Assembly (NCBI RefSeq): GCF_003151075.1 | Contig: NZ_CP029482.1 | Span: 186,001-250,000, forward strand | Reading direction: 5' to 3' | Length of the DNA stretch: 64,000 nucleotides | Source: Pseudomonas sp. 31-12 | GTDB taxonomy: Bacteria > Pseudomonadota > Gammaproteobacteria > Pseudomonadales > Pseudomonadaceae | Part shown: positions 19,195 through 30,045 of the stretch, in pieces | Position numbering within the stretch: the stretch's first letter is position 1 | Layout of the letters: every line of letters begins with the position of its first letter | The notes under the pieces: generated by a model | Seen by the model: only the letters and a program-made list of their open reading frames with translations | Told to the model about the DNA's origin: nothing | The model's database searches: none | Position numbers and translations under genes: made by a program

Positions 19195-19475
19195 GTGACA
19201 CCTCCAAACGTTCCGGGTTATCCGCTAGCGCCCCCAGCACTCTCGCTTGTCCCACCATTGGCGATCTTTTATCGCCTCAACTACCTGGATCGACACTATC
19301 AATATACGCCTGCATCACCGGCTTACCAGTTGCCAAGCCTGTCGAAGGGTGTAGCAGACCTTTTCATCACGATCGAGCAGGAGACGGGACTGCTGGAGCC
19401 GCGCGCCATGCCACCCGTCTTGAGCACGGAGCAGAACCAATTCGATTGCCGGTAAATGAGTACTTGAATCAATAC
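19195..19475. other. Intergenic stretch upstream of the Usp gene, no gene recognised
   Basis: Frames on both strands run through this region, for example GVADLFITIEQETGLLEPRA on the plus strand, but none has a start with a ribosome site or a pattern I recognise. It must hold the promoter of the divergent Usp gene. Confidence 0.35.
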
Positions 19476-19505
19476 TTCGTAAAAAACGAACTATTCGCAA
19501 CGAAT
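19476..19505. promoter_or_regulatory. Two adjacent palindromes upstream of terC, candidate operators
   Basis: TTCGT-AAAAA-ACGAA (19476-19490) is followed two bases later by ATTCG-CAA-CGAAT (19493-19505). Both are perfect and share the TTCG/CGAA core. They lie 77-106 bases before the terC start codon, in reach of its promoter. They may bind a dimeric repressor; none is encoded next door. Confidence 0.4.
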
Positions 19506-19581
19506 AAACGATTTTTGTTGATGTAACAGGCTCGTTAGCATGACTCCTCCAGCCTATTGCTGCTTCATGCGGAGACAGTAA

Positions 19582-20556
19582 ATGACCGCCATCAGCGTCG
19601 GCCAATCCTGGATGTGGGCCGCCTTCATCGTGTTCGTCCTTGCCATGCTGGCGCTCGATCTGTTCGTCTTCGGCGGACGCAAGGCGCATCGTGTTTCGGT
19701 GCGCGAAGCGCTGGCCTGGGTCATCGCCTGGACCAGTTTGGCGTTGATCTTCGCCGTCCTGCTCTGGTGGTATCTGCGCAGCATGTTCGGCGCCGAAGTG
19801 GCCCAGCGTACAACGCTCGAATTCCTGACGGGCTACCTGATCGAGCAGTCGCTGTCGATCGACAACATGTTCGTTTTCGTGATGATCTTCGGCTACTTCG
19901 CCGTGCCGCCAGAGTTGCAGCGCCGCGTCCTGCTTTATGGCGTGCTGGGCGCCATCATCATGCGGGCCGGTATGATTTTCGCCGGTGTCTGGCTGGTGCA
20001 GGAATTTGCCTGGCTACTCTATGTCTTCGGTGCTTTCCTCGTCATCACCGGCATCAAGATGCTGATCTTCGCCAACCAGCAGCCAGACCTCGAAAAGAAC
20101 CCTTTGCTGCGCTGGATGCGTAGCCATCTTCGCATCACCGACGGCTTTCATGGCGAGCGCTTCTTCGTGCGTCAGAACGGCCTGCTCTGGGCGACGCCGA
20201 TGTTCCTGGTGCTGGTACTGATCGAGGCCAGCGATTTGGTGTTCGCGGTCGATAGCATCCCGGCTATCTTCGCCGTCACCACCGACCCCTTCATCGTGTT
20301 CACCTCCAACATCTTCGCCATCATGGGCCTGCGCGCACTGTATTTTCTGCTTGCCGACATGGCCAACCGCTTCCACTTGCTCAAATATGGCCTGGCCATC
20401 GTACTGGTGTTCATCGGCGGCAAAATGCTGGTCGCGCCGTGGTGGCACATGCCGATCCAATGGTCGCTGACCACAGTCGGCGGCGTCATATTGATTTCGG
20501 TATTGTTGAGCCTGACTTTGACGAAGAGCAAAACACGGGTTATGGGAGAACAATGA
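19582..20556 (+). CDS. TerC/Alx-family integral membrane protein
   Basis: A 324-residue protein with about nine membrane segments and the two TerC signature blocks: EQSLSIDNMFVFVMIF and EASDLVFAVDSIPAIFAVT, whose acidic residues sit inside the membrane and probably bind metal. The Alx/TerC family is linked to tellurite resistance, alkaline pH and Mn2+ export. There are no other ter genes here, so a metal or pH homeostasis role is more likely than tellurite resistance. ATG 19582 follows GGAGAC. The gene sits between two copies of an IS-end-like repeat, which suggests it was acquired separately from the rest of the island. Confidence 0.9.
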   Translation: MTAISVGQSWMWAAFIVFVLAMLALDLFVFGGRKAHRVSVREALAWVIAWTSLALIFAVLLWWYLRSMFGAEVAQRTTLEFLTGYLIEQSLSIDNMFVFVMIFGYFAVPPELQRRVLLYGVLGAIIMRAGMIFAGVWLVQEFAWLLYVFGAFLVITGIKMLIFANQQPDLEKNPLLRWMRSHLRITDGFHGERFFVRQNGLLWATPMFLVLVLIEASDLVFAVDSIPAIFAVTTDPFIVFTSNIFAIMGLRALYFLLADMANRFHLLKYGLAIVLVFIGGKMLVAPWWHMPIQWSLTTVGGVILISVLLSLTLTKSKTRVMGEQ

Positions 20557-20566
20557 TGAATCAGAG

Positions 20567-20719
20567 ATGTTGGCGCTGAGGCGGTTTTGACCCAGGCTAC
20601 CGGAAATCAATGGCCTACCCGAATACTTGGTAATCGATGGTCTAATGCGTGTCTTCACAGGCCGCCTAAGGGGCAGCTGAAGTCAGCAGCTTGGGTCAAA
20701 ACTGCACCTGCACCAACAT
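20567..20719. mobile_element. Short inverted-repeat-bounded relic (IS-end-like)
   Basis: The left edge, from ATGTTGGCGCTGAGGCGGTT into TTGACCCAGGCT, and the complement of the right edge, from ATGTTGGTGCAGGTGCAGTT into TTGACCCAAGCT, match at 27 of 34 positions, so the 153-base segment has terminal inverted repeats. It begins 10 bases after the terC stop codon. The right half is the second copy of the repeat at 18206. It has no coding capacity, as expected for a deleted IS or a small non-autonomous element. Confidence 0.55.
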
Positions 20720-20967
20720 ATATAGATCCGACATCTAGCTAATATCCTATCGGTCGATACACGACTCAGCATCGTCAGGAGTAGCTGTATCGCGGTTTCG
20801 CGCTCTGGATCATTAGGATCAAGAGCGCAGTACGGTGACGCGAGATCTTGGCGAACAGTTTCGGCACTTGCCCTGCATTAACCGCCGCGCCTGCATCGCC
20901 CTTGACTGACTCAACTACGCTTTAAGTGAAGGTTGCAGGCTGCCGAACCCGCAATCAGGAGGGTCCC
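20720..20967. other. Upstream region of the NfeD gene with an unrecognised frame
   Basis: A minus-strand frame here reads VKGDAGAAVNAGQVPKLFAK, then RHRTALLILMIQ, before a stop. It looks protein-like but has no start or known relative that I can name, so it may be a gene fragment. The stretch also has to contain the promoter of the NfeD gene. Confidence 0.25.
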
Positions 20968-22353
20968 ATGAACAGTCGCTGGTGGTGCCGCCTGCTCCTG
21001 CTGATGATACTGGTCGGGTTGCCGATGGGGTCAGTGACGGCTGCGGGCAGCATCGTGGTCCTGACGGTCAACGATGCCATCGGCCCGGCCAATGCCGACT
21101 ACGTCGTGCGGGGCCTGACGCGTGCGGAGACCGAGGGCGCACAGTTGGTGGTCATCAAGCTCGACACCCCCGGCGGGCTGGACACTTCGATGCGCTTGAT
21201 CATCAAGGCGATTCTGGCCAGCCCTCTGCCAGTGGCCAGTTTCGTCGCCCCCAGTGGCGCACGTGCGGCCAGCGCCGGCACCTATATCCTATATGCCAGC
21301 CACGTTGCCGCCATGACCCCGGGCACCAATCTGGGCGCCGCTACGCCGGTGCAGATCGGCGGCCTGCCCGGGACCGCGCCAGATCCACCGCGCCCACCAG
21401 CGGCACCTGCCACCGACAAAAACTCACCGCCCGAGCCGCTGGATACCCTGGCTCGCAAACAGATCAACGATGCAGCGGCTTACATCCGCGGCCTAGCGCA
21501 ACTGCGCGGACGTAACGCCGACTGGGCCGAACAAGCGGTACGTGAATCGCTCAGCCTGTCGGCCGACGAAGCGCTCAAACTCAAGGTGGTCGATTATGTG
21601 GCCAATGACGTAGCGGACCTGCTCAAGCAACTGGACGGTAAGAGCCTGAATGTCGCCGGTCAGACGTTGAAGCTGAGTACCGCCGGGGCTGCACTCATCG
21701 ATCATGCGCCTGATTGGCGCACACAACTGCTGGCGGTGATCACCAACCCCAGCGTGGCATTGCTGCTGATCATGTTCGGGGTCTATGGGTTGATATTCGA
21801 ATTCATGAACCCAGGGTCAGGTGTCGGTGGAGTACTCGGTGGTATCTGCCTGTTGCTGGGGTTGTATGCCCTGCAACTGTTGCCCGTGAATTACGCCGGG
21901 GTCGGACTGATTCTGCTAGGGCTCGCCTTCATGATCGCCGAGGCGTTTCTACCGAGTTTCGGTGTAATCGGCTTCGGTGGGGTGGTTGCTTTTGTAGTGG
22001 GCGCAGTGATTTTGATGGACACCGATGTACCGGGCTTCGGCATTCCGTTGGCGCTGATCATCGGCATGGCACTGATCAGCGCCCTGTTGCTAATGACTCT
22101 GGTCGGCATGGCGCTCAAGGCCCGACGCCGTGCCTTGGTCAGCGGCGATGCGGGCTTGGTTGGCAGCCTGGCCACGGTGACGGGGCTGCTGCCGGGTCTG
22201 CCGATGAGCGGCTGGGTGCAACTGCAGGGCGAAAAATGGCAAGTTCAGAGCCGCTCGCCTCTGCACCTGGGCCAACAGGTCCGGGTGGTGGCACGCACGG
22301 GCGTGAAGCTGGACGTCATTGCACCGGATGAAACGCCACCGCGAGGAGGTTGA
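20968..22353 (+). CDS. NfeD-family membrane protein with ClpP-like serine protease domain
   Basis: A 461-residue protein: signal peptide to about residue 26, a ClpP-like protease domain (about 30-230) with DTPGGLDTSMRLII and PSGARAASAGTYILYASH (catalytic Ser region), then four membrane segments and a C-terminal OB-fold NfeD domain. This is the long NfeD1b type, which cleaves and regulates a membrane stomatin or slipin encoded beside it. ATG 20968 follows AGGAGGG, a strong ribosome site. The partner gene follows after three bases but is badly truncated inside, so the pair probably no longer works as such. Confidence 0.88.
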   Translation: MNSRWWCRLLLLMILVGLPMGSVTAAGSIVVLTVNDAIGPANADYVVRGLTRAETEGAQLVVIKLDTPGGLDTSMRLIIKAILASPLPVASFVAPSGARAASAGTYILYASHVAAMTPGTNLGAATPVQIGGLPGTAPDPPRPPAAPATDKNSPPEPLDTLARKQINDAAAYIRGLAQLRGRNADWAEQAVRESLSLSADEALKLKVVDYVANDVADLLKQLDGKSLNVAGQTLKLSTAGAALIDHAPDWRTQLLAVITNPSVALLLIMFGVYGLIFEFMNPGSGVGGVLGGICLLLGLYALQLLPVNYAGVGLILLGLAFMIAEAFLPSFGVIGFGGVVAFVVGAVILMDTDVPGFGIPLALIIGMALISALLLMTLVGMALKARRRALVSGDAGLVGSLATVTGLLPGLPMSGWVQLQGEKWQVQSRSPLHLGQQVRVVARTGVKLDVIAPDETPPRGG

Positions 22354-22356
22354 TCC

Positions 22357-22644
22357 ATGTTCGTCGAATTGGGTTTTGGCGCGCTGCTCGCCTTGCTCCT
22401 CATCGCCAAGCAAGCCGAGGCTGAGCGTGAACGGCGGGCCAAGGTGATACACGCCGAAGGTGAATTGCAGGCTTCGGAGAAGCTCATGCAGGCCGCCGAG
22501 ATGCTTGGGCGCCAGCCTGGTGCCATGCAACTGCGCTATATGCAGACACTGGGTGCAATCGCTGGGGACAAGAGCTCGACCATTGTATTTCCGTTGCCGA
22601 TTGAGTTTTTGAAAGGAATGGCCGATTTGTCGCAAAAGAAATGA
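22357..22644 (+). CDS. Slipin (SPFH/band-7) with a large in-frame internal deletion
   Basis: Only 95 residues, against roughly 250 for intact slipins. The first 17 residues ([17 protein letters not shown]) are the usual membrane anchor, but the sequence then jumps straight to the C-terminal helix [20 protein letters not shown] and the conserved tail [17 protein letters not shown]. The whole band-7 domain, about 150-160 residues, is missing, yet frame, start codon and ribosome site (GAGGAGG) are intact. A retained anchor plus coiled tail might still make a stable peptide, but loss of function is more likely. It follows the NfeD gene by three bases, as in the normal pair. Confidence 0.8.
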   Translation: MFVELGFGALLALLLIAKQAEAERERRAKVIHAEGELQASEKLMQAAEMLGRQPGAMQLRYMQTLGAIAGDKSSTIVFPLPIEFLKGMADLSQKK

Positions 22645-22649
22645 CCAAC

Positions 22650-22823
22650 ACCGGTGTAGCATCCAATGCGGCAGCTCGAGAACCATCTCGTTCAGCATGA
22701 AGTGCTGAAGGTGCTTGGCCCCCTGACGGACCGACTCTGGAACAGACTGGTCTCTCGCCAAGTCGCGCAAACAATCACCCGTTTGAATAATGCTACGAGT
22801 AAGTTCATGGGGCGTTTGAGGTT
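22650..22823 (-). pseudogene. Fragment resembling the BPSL0761-family small protein
   Basis: The minus strand reads TPHELTRSIIQTGDCLRDLA, then RDQSVPESVRQGAKHLQHF, with no ATG at the expected place and no stop before it runs into the slipin gene. Small BPSL0761-family proteins typically have an ERTR...FL..L...P..VR..A..LLRH pattern, which this follows. I take it as a broken copy, from memory of the family. It lies between the slipin gene and the Tn7-like end. Confidence 0.35.
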
Positions 22824-22873
22824 GGTCGCGGAGACTAAGGGAGGGTCGCCTGTAAGCGACCTCCCGATCGTGA

Positions 22874-22917
22874 GACAGTTTTCATTATCGCTGGACAGAC
22901 TTTATTGTCTGAAAGCA
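22874..22917 (-). mobile_element. Tn7-like transposon right end
   Basis: On the minus strand, from 22917, the sequence is TGCTTTCA followed by GACAATAAAGTCT. The Tn7 right end is TGTGGGCG followed by GACAATAAAGTCT: the same first two bases, the same eight-base spacing and the same TnsB-binding core. A degenerate second site, GCGATAATGAAAACTGTC, follows at 22891-22874. The end begins 23 bases behind the glmS stop codon, exactly where Tn7 inserts. The third base is C rather than T, so the end may be damaged. Confidence 0.75.
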
Positions 22918-22922
22918 GTGTT
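22917..22922. repeat. Candidate right target-site duplication (AGTGTT)
   Basis: Matches 1257-1262 at the other boundary of the island. It overlaps the last base of the Tn7-like end by one position, so the duplicated 5-mer is probably GTGTT. Confidence 0.5.
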
Positions 22923-22940
22923 CAGTCAGCTGTGGATAAC

Positions 22941-24776
22941 TTATTCCACCGTCACCGACTTCGCCAGGTTCCGTGGCTGGTCAACGTCCGTGCCTTTCAA
23001 CACCGCCACGTAGTACGAGAGCAACTGCAGCGGGATGGTGTAGAGGATTGGCGACAGGATGTCGTGGATGTGCGGCATGTGGACAACGTGGGTACCCTCG
23101 CCGTTGGTCATGCCGGCCTTTTCGTCTGCGAAGACGATTAATTGGCCGCCACGGGCGCGGACTTCCTGGAGGTTGGACTTCAGCTTCTCCAGCAGTTCGT
23201 TGTTCGGTGCCACGGTGACCACGGGCATGTCGTTATCCACTAGCGCCAACGGGCCGTGCTTCAGTTCGCCCGCCGGGTAGGCTTCAGCGTGGATGTAGGA
23301 GATTTCCTTGAGTTTCAGGGCCCCTTCCATCGCTACCGGGAATTGCGCGCCACGACCGAGGAACAGGGTGTGGTTCTTCTCGGCGAACAGTTCGGCGATT
23401 TTCTCCACGGTGCTGTCCATGGCCAGGGCTTCGCCCAGACGTGTTGGCAGGCGGCGCAGTTCTTCAACCAGGGTGGCTTCGACGCCTTTGGCCAAAGTGC
23501 CGCGAACCTGACCCAGGGACAGAGTCAGCAACAGCAGGCCGACCAATTGGGTGGTGAAGGCTTTGGTCGAGGCCACGCCGATTTCGCGACCGGCCTGGGT
23601 CAGCAGGGTCAGGTCGGACTCACGCACCAGCGAGCTGATGCCGACGTTGCAGATCGCCAGGCTGGCGAGGAAGCCCAACTCCTTGGCGTTGCGCAAGGCG
23701 GCCAAGGTGTCGGCGGTTTCGCCGGACTGGGAAATGGTCACGAACAGCGTGTCTGGCTGCACCACGACTTTGCGGTAGCGGAATTCACTGGCGACTTCGA
23801 CCTGGCACGGGATACCGGCCAGTTCTTCCAGCCAGTAACGGGCAACCATACCGGCGTGGTAGCTGGTGCCGCAGGCGACGATCTGTACGTTGCGAACCTT
23901 GGCGAACAACTCCGGGGCTTCCGGGCCGAAGGCTTGCACCAGAACCTGTTGTTGGCTCAGGCGTCCCTCCAGCGTGCGCTGCACGACCGTAGGCTGCTCG
24001 TGGATTTCCTTGAGCATGAAGTGGCGGTACTCGCCCTTCTCGGCGGATTCGGCGTTGTCGCCGTACTGCACGGCTTCGCGCTCGACGAGTTTGCCATCAA
24101 CGTCCCAGATTTGAACGCTGTCGCGGCGAATCTCGGCGATATCGCCTTCTTCCATGTACATGAAACGGTCGGTGACCTGACGCAAGGCCAATTGGTCGGA
24201 AGCGAGGAAGTTTTCCCCCAGGCCCAGGCCAATCACCAGCGGGCTGCCACTGCGGGCGGCGACCAGACGATCCGGCTGGTCGGCGCTGATAACTGCCAGA
24301 CCATAAGCACCGTGCAGTTCTTTGACGGTCGCCTTCAAGGCCACGGTCAGGTCGTGCAGATCCTTGAGTTTATGCGCCAGCAGGTGAGCGATGACCTCAG
24401 TGTCAGTGTCCGAGGTGAACACGTAGCCCTGGGCCTTCAACTGTTCGCGCAGGGCCTCGTAGTTCTCGATGATGCCGTTGTGCACAACGGCCAGGTTCTG
24501 CCCGGAGAGATGTGGATGGGCGTTGCGTTCGCAAGGGGCGCCATGGGTTGCCCAACGGGTATGGGCGATGCCCAGACGACCGATCAGCGGCGCCTCGGCC
24601 AGAGCTTGATCCAGCTCATTGACCTTGCCCGGACGACGGACGCGATCAAGGATCCCGTCGTTGGTGAAAACCGCCACACCGGCGCTGTCGTAGCCACGGT
24701 ATTCCAGGCGTTTCAGACCTTCGAGCAGGATGGCGGTGATGTTACGTTCTGCGACTGCTCCGACAATTCCACACAT
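22941..24776 (-). CDS. glmS: Glutamine--fructose-6-phosphate aminotransferase (isomerizing)
   Basis: A 611-residue enzyme, normal length, that makes glucosamine-6-phosphate from fructose-6-phosphate and glutamine, the first step to UDP-GlcNAc for peptidoglycan and lipopolysaccharide. The N-terminal amidotransferase starts with the processed Cys (M-CGIVGA) and has HTRWATHG; two SIS sugar-isomerase domains follow, with CGTSYHAG and [10 protein letters not shown]. The end AKSVTVE forms the TnsD-recognised attTn7 sequence. Its ribosome site lies at the end of glmR, one base before the start. Its own terminator now appears to be at 1228-1256, beyond the island. Confidence 0.98.
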   Translation of the reverse strand: MCGIVGAVAERNITAILLEGLKRLEYRGYDSAGVAVFTNDGILDRVRRPGKVNELDQALAEAPLIGRLGIAHTRWATHGAPCERNAHPHLSGQNLAVVHNGIIENYEALREQLKAQGYVFTSDTDTEVIAHLLAHKLKDLHDLTVALKATVKELHGAYGLAVISADQPDRLVAARSGSPLVIGLGLGENFLASDQLALRQVTDRFMYMEEGDIAEIRRDSVQIWDVDGKLVEREAVQYGDNAESAEKGEYRHFMLKEIHEQPTVVQRTLEGRLSQQQVLVQAFGPEAPELFAKVRNVQIVACGTSYHAGMVARYWLEELAGIPCQVEVASEFRYRKVVVQPDTLFVTISQSGETADTLAALRNAKELGFLASLAICNVGISSLVRESDLTLLTQAGREIGVASTKAFTTQLVGLLLLTLSLGQVRGTLAKGVEATLVEELRRLPTRLGEALAMDSTVEKIAELFAEKNHTLFLGRGAQFPVAMEGALKLKEISYIHAEAYPAGELKHGPLALVDNDMPVVTVAPNNELLEKLKSNLQEVRARGGQLIVFADEKAGMTNGEGTHVVHMPHIHDILSPILYTIPLQLLSYYVAVLKGTDVDQPRNLAKSVTVE

Positions 24777-24777
24777 G

Positions 24778-25554
24778 CTATTTCTCCTGACTGACAGCCG
24801 CGATAATCAAATTGATACCGCGGGCCTGAATCTGATCCCGTGCTTCAACTGGCAGGCGATCATCGGTAATAAGGGTATGGACACTGCTCCAGGGCAGTTC
24901 CAGGTTGGGAATCTTGCGGCCGATCTTGTCGGCCTCCACCATCACGATCACTTCACGGGCGACGTCAGCCATAACCCGGCTCAGACCCAGCAATTCGTTG
25001 AAGGTGGTGGTACCGCGAACCAGGTCGATGCCATCGGCACCGATAAACAACTGGTCGAAGTCGTAAGAGCGTAGTACTTGCTCGGCGACCTGCCCCTGAA
25101 AGGACTCGGAATGCGGGTCCCAGGTGCCGCCGGTCATCAACAGCACCGGCTCGTGTTCGAGTTCGCTCAAGGCGTTGGCCACATGCAGGGAATTGGTCAT
25201 CACCACCAGCCCGGGCTGTTGACCGAGTTCCGGGATCATGGCGGCGGTGGTGCTGCCGCTGTCGATGATGATTCGTGCATGCTCGCGAATCCGCCTAACG
25301 GCGGCACGGGCAATGGCCTGCTTGTATTTGGAGACCGGTTGGCCGATGTCGGCGACCAGCTCCTGAGGCATGGTGATCGCTCCGCCATAGCGGCGCAGCA
25401 ACAAACCATTACTTTCTAGCGCGGCCAAATCCTTGCGAACCGTAACTTCTGAAGTTTCGAAGCGCTTGGCCAGCTCATCCACACTGACTTCGCCCTGCTC
25501 ATTGACCAAGGCGAGGATGTTGTGACGACGTTGGGGTGTATTGCGTTTCGACAT
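24778..25554 (-). CDS. glmR: DeoR-family regulator of glmS (GlmR)
   Basis: A 258-residue DeoR-type regulator with an N-terminal winged helix ([20 protein letters not shown]) and a C-terminal sugar-phosphate sensor domain containing [10 protein letters not shown] and FIGADGIDL. In Pseudomonas a DeoR-type gene lies between glmU and glmS and is thought to control glucosamine-6-phosphate synthesis. I start at ATG 25554 ([10 protein letters not shown]), where family members begin; an upstream ATG at 25596 adds an unlikely leader. It ends one base before glmS and the two are surely co-transcribed. Confidence 0.9.
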   Translation of the reverse strand: MSKRNTPQRRHNILALVNEQGEVSVDELAKRFETSEVTVRKDLAALESNGLLLRRYGGAITMPQELVADIGQPVSKYKQAIARAAVRRIREHARIIIDSGSTTAAMIPELGQQPGLVVMTNSLHVANALSELEHEPVLLMTGGTWDPHSESFQGQVAEQVLRSYDFDQLFIGADGIDLVRGTTTFNELLGLSRVMADVAREVIVMVEADKIGRKIPNLELPWSSVHTLITDDRLPVEARDQIQARGINLIIAAVSQEK

Positions 25555-25654
25555 GATCTGGTAAGTTTCGATTCGAAAGATAACGGAAGCAATCAAAACC
25601 TATCAGCGAAACTTCGTCAAGCGGGTGTAAGAAAAAATATCAGTGGATAAACGC

Positions 25655-25719
25655 ATCGCGGGCAAGCCCGCTCCCACAAGGTCTTGCGAAATCCTTGTGG
25701 GAGCGGGCTTGCCCGCGAT
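25655..25719. repeat. Paired REP elements between glmU and glmR
   Basis: TCGCGGGCAAGCCCGCTCCC followed by ACAAGG is repeated as its exact complement after a short spacer, making a long imperfect hairpin with GGGCAAGCCC forming its own small palindrome. The same unit recurs at 56940-57026. This is the common Pseudomonas REP family; it may protect or end the glmU transcript. Confidence 0.85.
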
Positions 25720-25772
25720 GACGATCAATCAGGCTGTGTATAACTAAAACCTGAAAACGCTATGTGGATAAC

Positions 25773-27140
25773 TCAGCTCTTCTTGATCTTCACCGGCCGT
25801 TTCCAGCCATCGATATTCTTCTGGCGCGCGCGACCCACCGCCAACTGCGCGTTATCCACATTCTGGGTTATCGTCGAACCGGCCGCCGTCGTCGCACCGG
25901 AAGAGATATCCACAGGCGCCACCAACGAGTTGTTGGAACCGATGAACACATCTTCACCCAACACGGTTTTCCACTTATTGGCGCCGTCGTAGTTGCAGGT
26001 GATGGTGCCCGCGCCAATGTTGGTGCGCGCGCCGATCTCGGCATCGCCCAGATAGGTCAAGTGACCGGCCTTGGCGCCTTCACCCAGATGAGCGTTCTTC
26101 AGCTCTACAAAGTTACCCACATGCGCGCGAGCTTCCAGCACCGTACCTGGACGCAGGCGAGCGAACGGGCCGGCATCGCTGCCTTCGCCCAGGCTCGCGC
26201 CTTCGATATGGCTGTTGGCCTTGATCACCACGCCTTTGCGCAGGGTGCTGTCCTTGATCACGCAGTTAGGACCGATCACCACGTCATCTTCAATGACGAC
26301 CTTGCCTTCGAGGATCACGTTGATGTCGATCAGCACGTCGCGGCCGACGGTGACTTCACCGCGCACATCGAAACGCGCCGGGTCGCGCAGGGTCACGCCT
26401 TGCGCCATCAGACGACGACCGGCGCGCAGCTGATAATGGCGCTCGAGCTCGGAGAGTTGCTTGCGATCATTGGCGCCCTGCACTTCCATGGCGTCATGGG
26501 GTTGCTCGGTAGCCACCACCAGACCATCGCTGACCGCCATTGCAATCACGTCGGTCAGGTAATACTCGCCCTGGGCATTGTTGTTGGAGAGGCGGCTCAT
26601 CCAGCCACCCAATTGCGCGAAAGGCAGCGCCAGAATGCCGGTGTTGCCTTCGGTGATCGCACGCTCGGCTTCGTTGGCGTCTTTCTGCTCGACGATGGCC
26701 GTGACCTTGCCGGCGGCATCGCGGACGATGCGGCCGTAACCGGTCGGGTCATCCAGCTCGACGGTGAGCAGGCCCAGTTGCTGCGGGGCGACTTTCTTGA
26801 GCAGACGTTGCAGGGTTTCGACTTCAATCAACGGCACGTCACCGTACAGGATCAGTACGGTGTCGGACTTGATGAACGGCACGGCCTGAGCCACCGCGTG
26901 ACCGGTACCCAGTTGCTTGTCCTGCAGCACGAAATTCAGATCGTCCGCCGCCAGACGCTCGCGCACCGCTTCGGCGCCATGACCGATCACGACGTGGATG
27001 CGCTGTGGATCAAGTTGCCGGGCGCTGTGGATAACATGACCAAGCATCGAGTTGCCGGCAATCGGATGCAGCACCTTCGGCAACGCCGAACGCATGCGAG
27101 TGCCTTGGCCGGCAGCGAGGATAACGATTTCAAGAGACAT
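25773..27140 (-). CDS. glmU: Bifunctional UDP-N-acetylglucosamine pyrophosphorylase/GlcN-1-P acetyltransferase
   Basis: A 455-residue two-domain enzyme that acetylates glucosamine-1-phosphate and then couples it to UTP to form UDP-GlcNAc. The N-terminal uridylyltransferase has the nucleotide loop [20 protein letters not shown]; the C-terminal part is a left-handed beta helix of hexapeptide repeats, with the active-site stretch [19 protein letters not shown]. It lies between the atp operon and glmR-glmS, so three steps of one pathway are adjacent. A plus-strand open frame opposite the whole gene is a shadow. Confidence 0.98.
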   Translation of the reverse strand: MSLEIVILAAGQGTRMRSALPKVLHPIAGNSMLGHVIHSARQLDPQRIHVVIGHGAEAVRERLAADDLNFVLQDKQLGTGHAVAQAVPFIKSDTVLILYGDVPLIEVETLQRLLKKVAPQQLGLLTVELDDPTGYGRIVRDAAGKVTAIVEQKDANEAERAITEGNTGILALPFAQLGGWMSRLSNNNAQGEYYLTDVIAMAVSDGLVVATEQPHDAMEVQGANDRKQLSELERHYQLRAGRRLMAQGVTLRDPARFDVRGEVTVGRDVLIDINVILEGKVVIEDDVVIGPNCVIKDSTLRKGVVIKANSHIEGASLGEGSDAGPFARLRPGTVLEARAHVGNFVELKNAHLGEGAKAGHLTYLGDAEIGARTNIGAGTITCNYDGANKWKTVLGEDVFIGSNNSLVAPVDISSGATTAAGSTITQNVDNAQLAVGRARQKNIDGWKRPVKIKKS

Positions 27141-27200
27141 GACTGGCTACCAATCCTGGGTGGTCAGCGGCTGCGACCAGGTTATGAATATCGGAAAAGA

Positions 27201-27230
27201 AAAAAGGGTAGCCGAGGCTACCCTTTTTAA
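27201..27230 (-). terminator. Rho-independent terminator of the atp operon
   Basis: AAAAAGGGTAGCC pairs with GGCTACCCTTTTT across two bases. On the minus strand it ends in a T run, 27 bases after the atpC stop codon, and separates the atp operon from glmU. Confidence 0.88.
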
Positions 27231-27256
27231 TCAATCGCGCAACAAGCAATGGCCTA

Positions 27257-27682
27257 TTAGTGGCCAAACTTCTTGCGGATCTGCTGGACGGTGCGCAGCT
27301 GAGCTGCAGCCTCGGCCAGACGTGCGGCAGCAGAACCGTAATCGAATTCCGCGCCCCGCTCATGCAAGGCCTTCTCGGCAGCCTTAACGGCTTCCTGAGC
27401 GGAGGCTTCGTCCAGGTCGGCAGCACGTTGCACGGTGTCGGCAAGAACCTTGACCATGTTCGGCTGAACCTCGAGGAAACCACCGGAGATGTAATACACC
27501 TCCTCTTCCCCGCCCTGCTTGACCAGGCGGATCGGGCCCGGCTTGAGATTAGTGATCAACGGCGCGTGACCCAGGGCGATACCAAGATCACCCAGTGCAC
27601 CGTGCGCAATCACCATCTCGACCAGACCGGAAAAGATTTCCCCTTCCGCGCTGACGATATCGCAATGGACTGTCATAGCCAT
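27257..27682 (-). CDS. atpC: F1F0 ATP synthase epsilon subunit
   Basis: A 141-residue subunit of the F1 central stalk. It has the N-terminal beta-sandwich ([32 protein letters not shown]) and a C-terminal helical hairpin that can inhibit ATP hydrolysis ([18 protein letters not shown]). It is the last gene of the atpIBEFHAGDC operon, 45 bp after atpD, and is followed by a terminator. Confidence 0.97.
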   Translation of the reverse strand: MAMTVHCDIVSAEGEIFSGLVEMVIAHGALGDLGIALGHAPLITNLKPGPIRLVKQGGEEEVYYISGGFLEVQPNMVKVLADTVQRAADLDEASAQEAVKAAEKALHERGAEFDYGSAAARLAEAAAQLRTVQQIRKKFGH

Positions 27683-27727
27683 CTGATTGCCTCAACCTAA
27701 ATTAGCGCCCGTTGCCGGGCGCCGGGA

Positions 27728-29134
<1,407 letters not shown>

Positions 29135-29995
29135 TTAAACCGCGGCAGCGCCGCCGACGATTTCCGAGATCTCTTGGGTGATCGCAGCCTGACGCGCCTT
29201 GTTGTAGACCAGCTGCAAATCGCTGATCAAATCACCGGCGTTGTCGGTAGCGTTCTTCATCGCGATCATCCGCGCAGCTTGTTCCGCCGCGTTGTTCTCG
29301 ACCACCGCCTGGTAGACCTGCGACTCCACGTAACGGACCATCAAGCCGTCAAGCAGCTCTTTGGCGTCCGGTTCGTACAGATAATCCCAGTGGTGCTTGA
29401 GTTCCTGATCCGGGGTTGCCACCAGTGGAATCAATTGCTCCACGGTAGGCGTTTGCGTCATGGTGTTGACGAACTTGTTGGACACCACGGACAGGCGGTC
29501 AATACGGCCGTCCAGGTAGGCATCCAGCATCACCTTGACGCTGCCGATCAGGTCATTGATCGACGGCTCTTCACCCAGGTGGCTGATAGCGGCTACGACG
29601 TTACCGCCGAAGTTGCGGAAGAAAGCCGCACCCTTGCTACCAACAACACACAGATCGATCTCGACGCCGTTTTCGCGGTTTACCGCCATGTCCTTGACCA
29701 AAGCCTTGAACAGGTTGGTGTTCAAGCCACCACACAGACCACGGTCACTGCTCACCACGACATAACCGACGCGCTTTACTTCACGGTCGAGCATGAACGG
29801 GTGGCGATATTCCGGGTTGGCGTTGGCCAGATGGCCAATAACCTGGCGGATGCGCTCCGCATAAGGACGGCTAGCAGCCATGCGCATTTGTGCCTTGCGC
29901 ATTTTACTGACCGCCACTTTTTCCATGGCGCTGGTAATCTTTTGCGTGCTTTTGATGCTCGCAATCTTACTGCGAATCTCTTTTGCGCCTGCCAT
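29135..29995 (-). CDS. atpG: F1F0 ATP synthase gamma subunit
   Basis: The 286-residue rotor shaft of F1. N- and C-terminal helices form the coiled coil: [20 protein letters not shown] at the start and [20 protein letters not shown] at the end. The central Rossmann-like part contains [18 protein letters not shown]. It turns inside the alpha3-beta3 ring and couples rotation of the c-ring to catalysis. Length is as expected. It follows atpA by 50 bp. Confidence 0.98.
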   Translation of the reverse strand: MAGAKEIRSKIASIKSTQKITSAMEKVAVSKMRKAQMRMAASRPYAERIRQVIGHLANANPEYRHPFMLDREVKRVGYVVVSSDRGLCGGLNTNLFKALVKDMAVNRENGVEIDLCVVGSKGAAFFRNFGGNVVAAISHLGEEPSINDLIGSVKVMLDAYLDGRIDRLSVVSNKFVNTMTQTPTVEQLIPLVATPDQELKHHWDYLYEPDAKELLDGLMVRYVESQVYQAVVENNAAEQAARMIAMKNATDNAGDLISDLQLVYNKARQAAITQEISEIVGGAAAV

Positions 29996-30045
29996 GTAAC
30001 ACCTATCAGGTTAGCAAGCGGGAGCCTTGCGGCTCCCGCTGCGGC

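Noticed and set aside
22839..22865. The GGGAGG...CCTCCC hairpin as glmS terminator
   Set aside because: It has a bulge and no T run, and lies beyond the transposon end, so it does not replace the terminator at 1228.
23256..24794. A 512-residue plus-strand open frame opposite glmS
   Set aside because: It is the reverse-strand shadow of a well-conserved gene; its composition is Gln- and Val-rich without motifs.
25764..27230. A 488-residue plus-strand open frame opposite glmU
   Set aside because: Shadow of glmU, with no motifs and no ribosome site.
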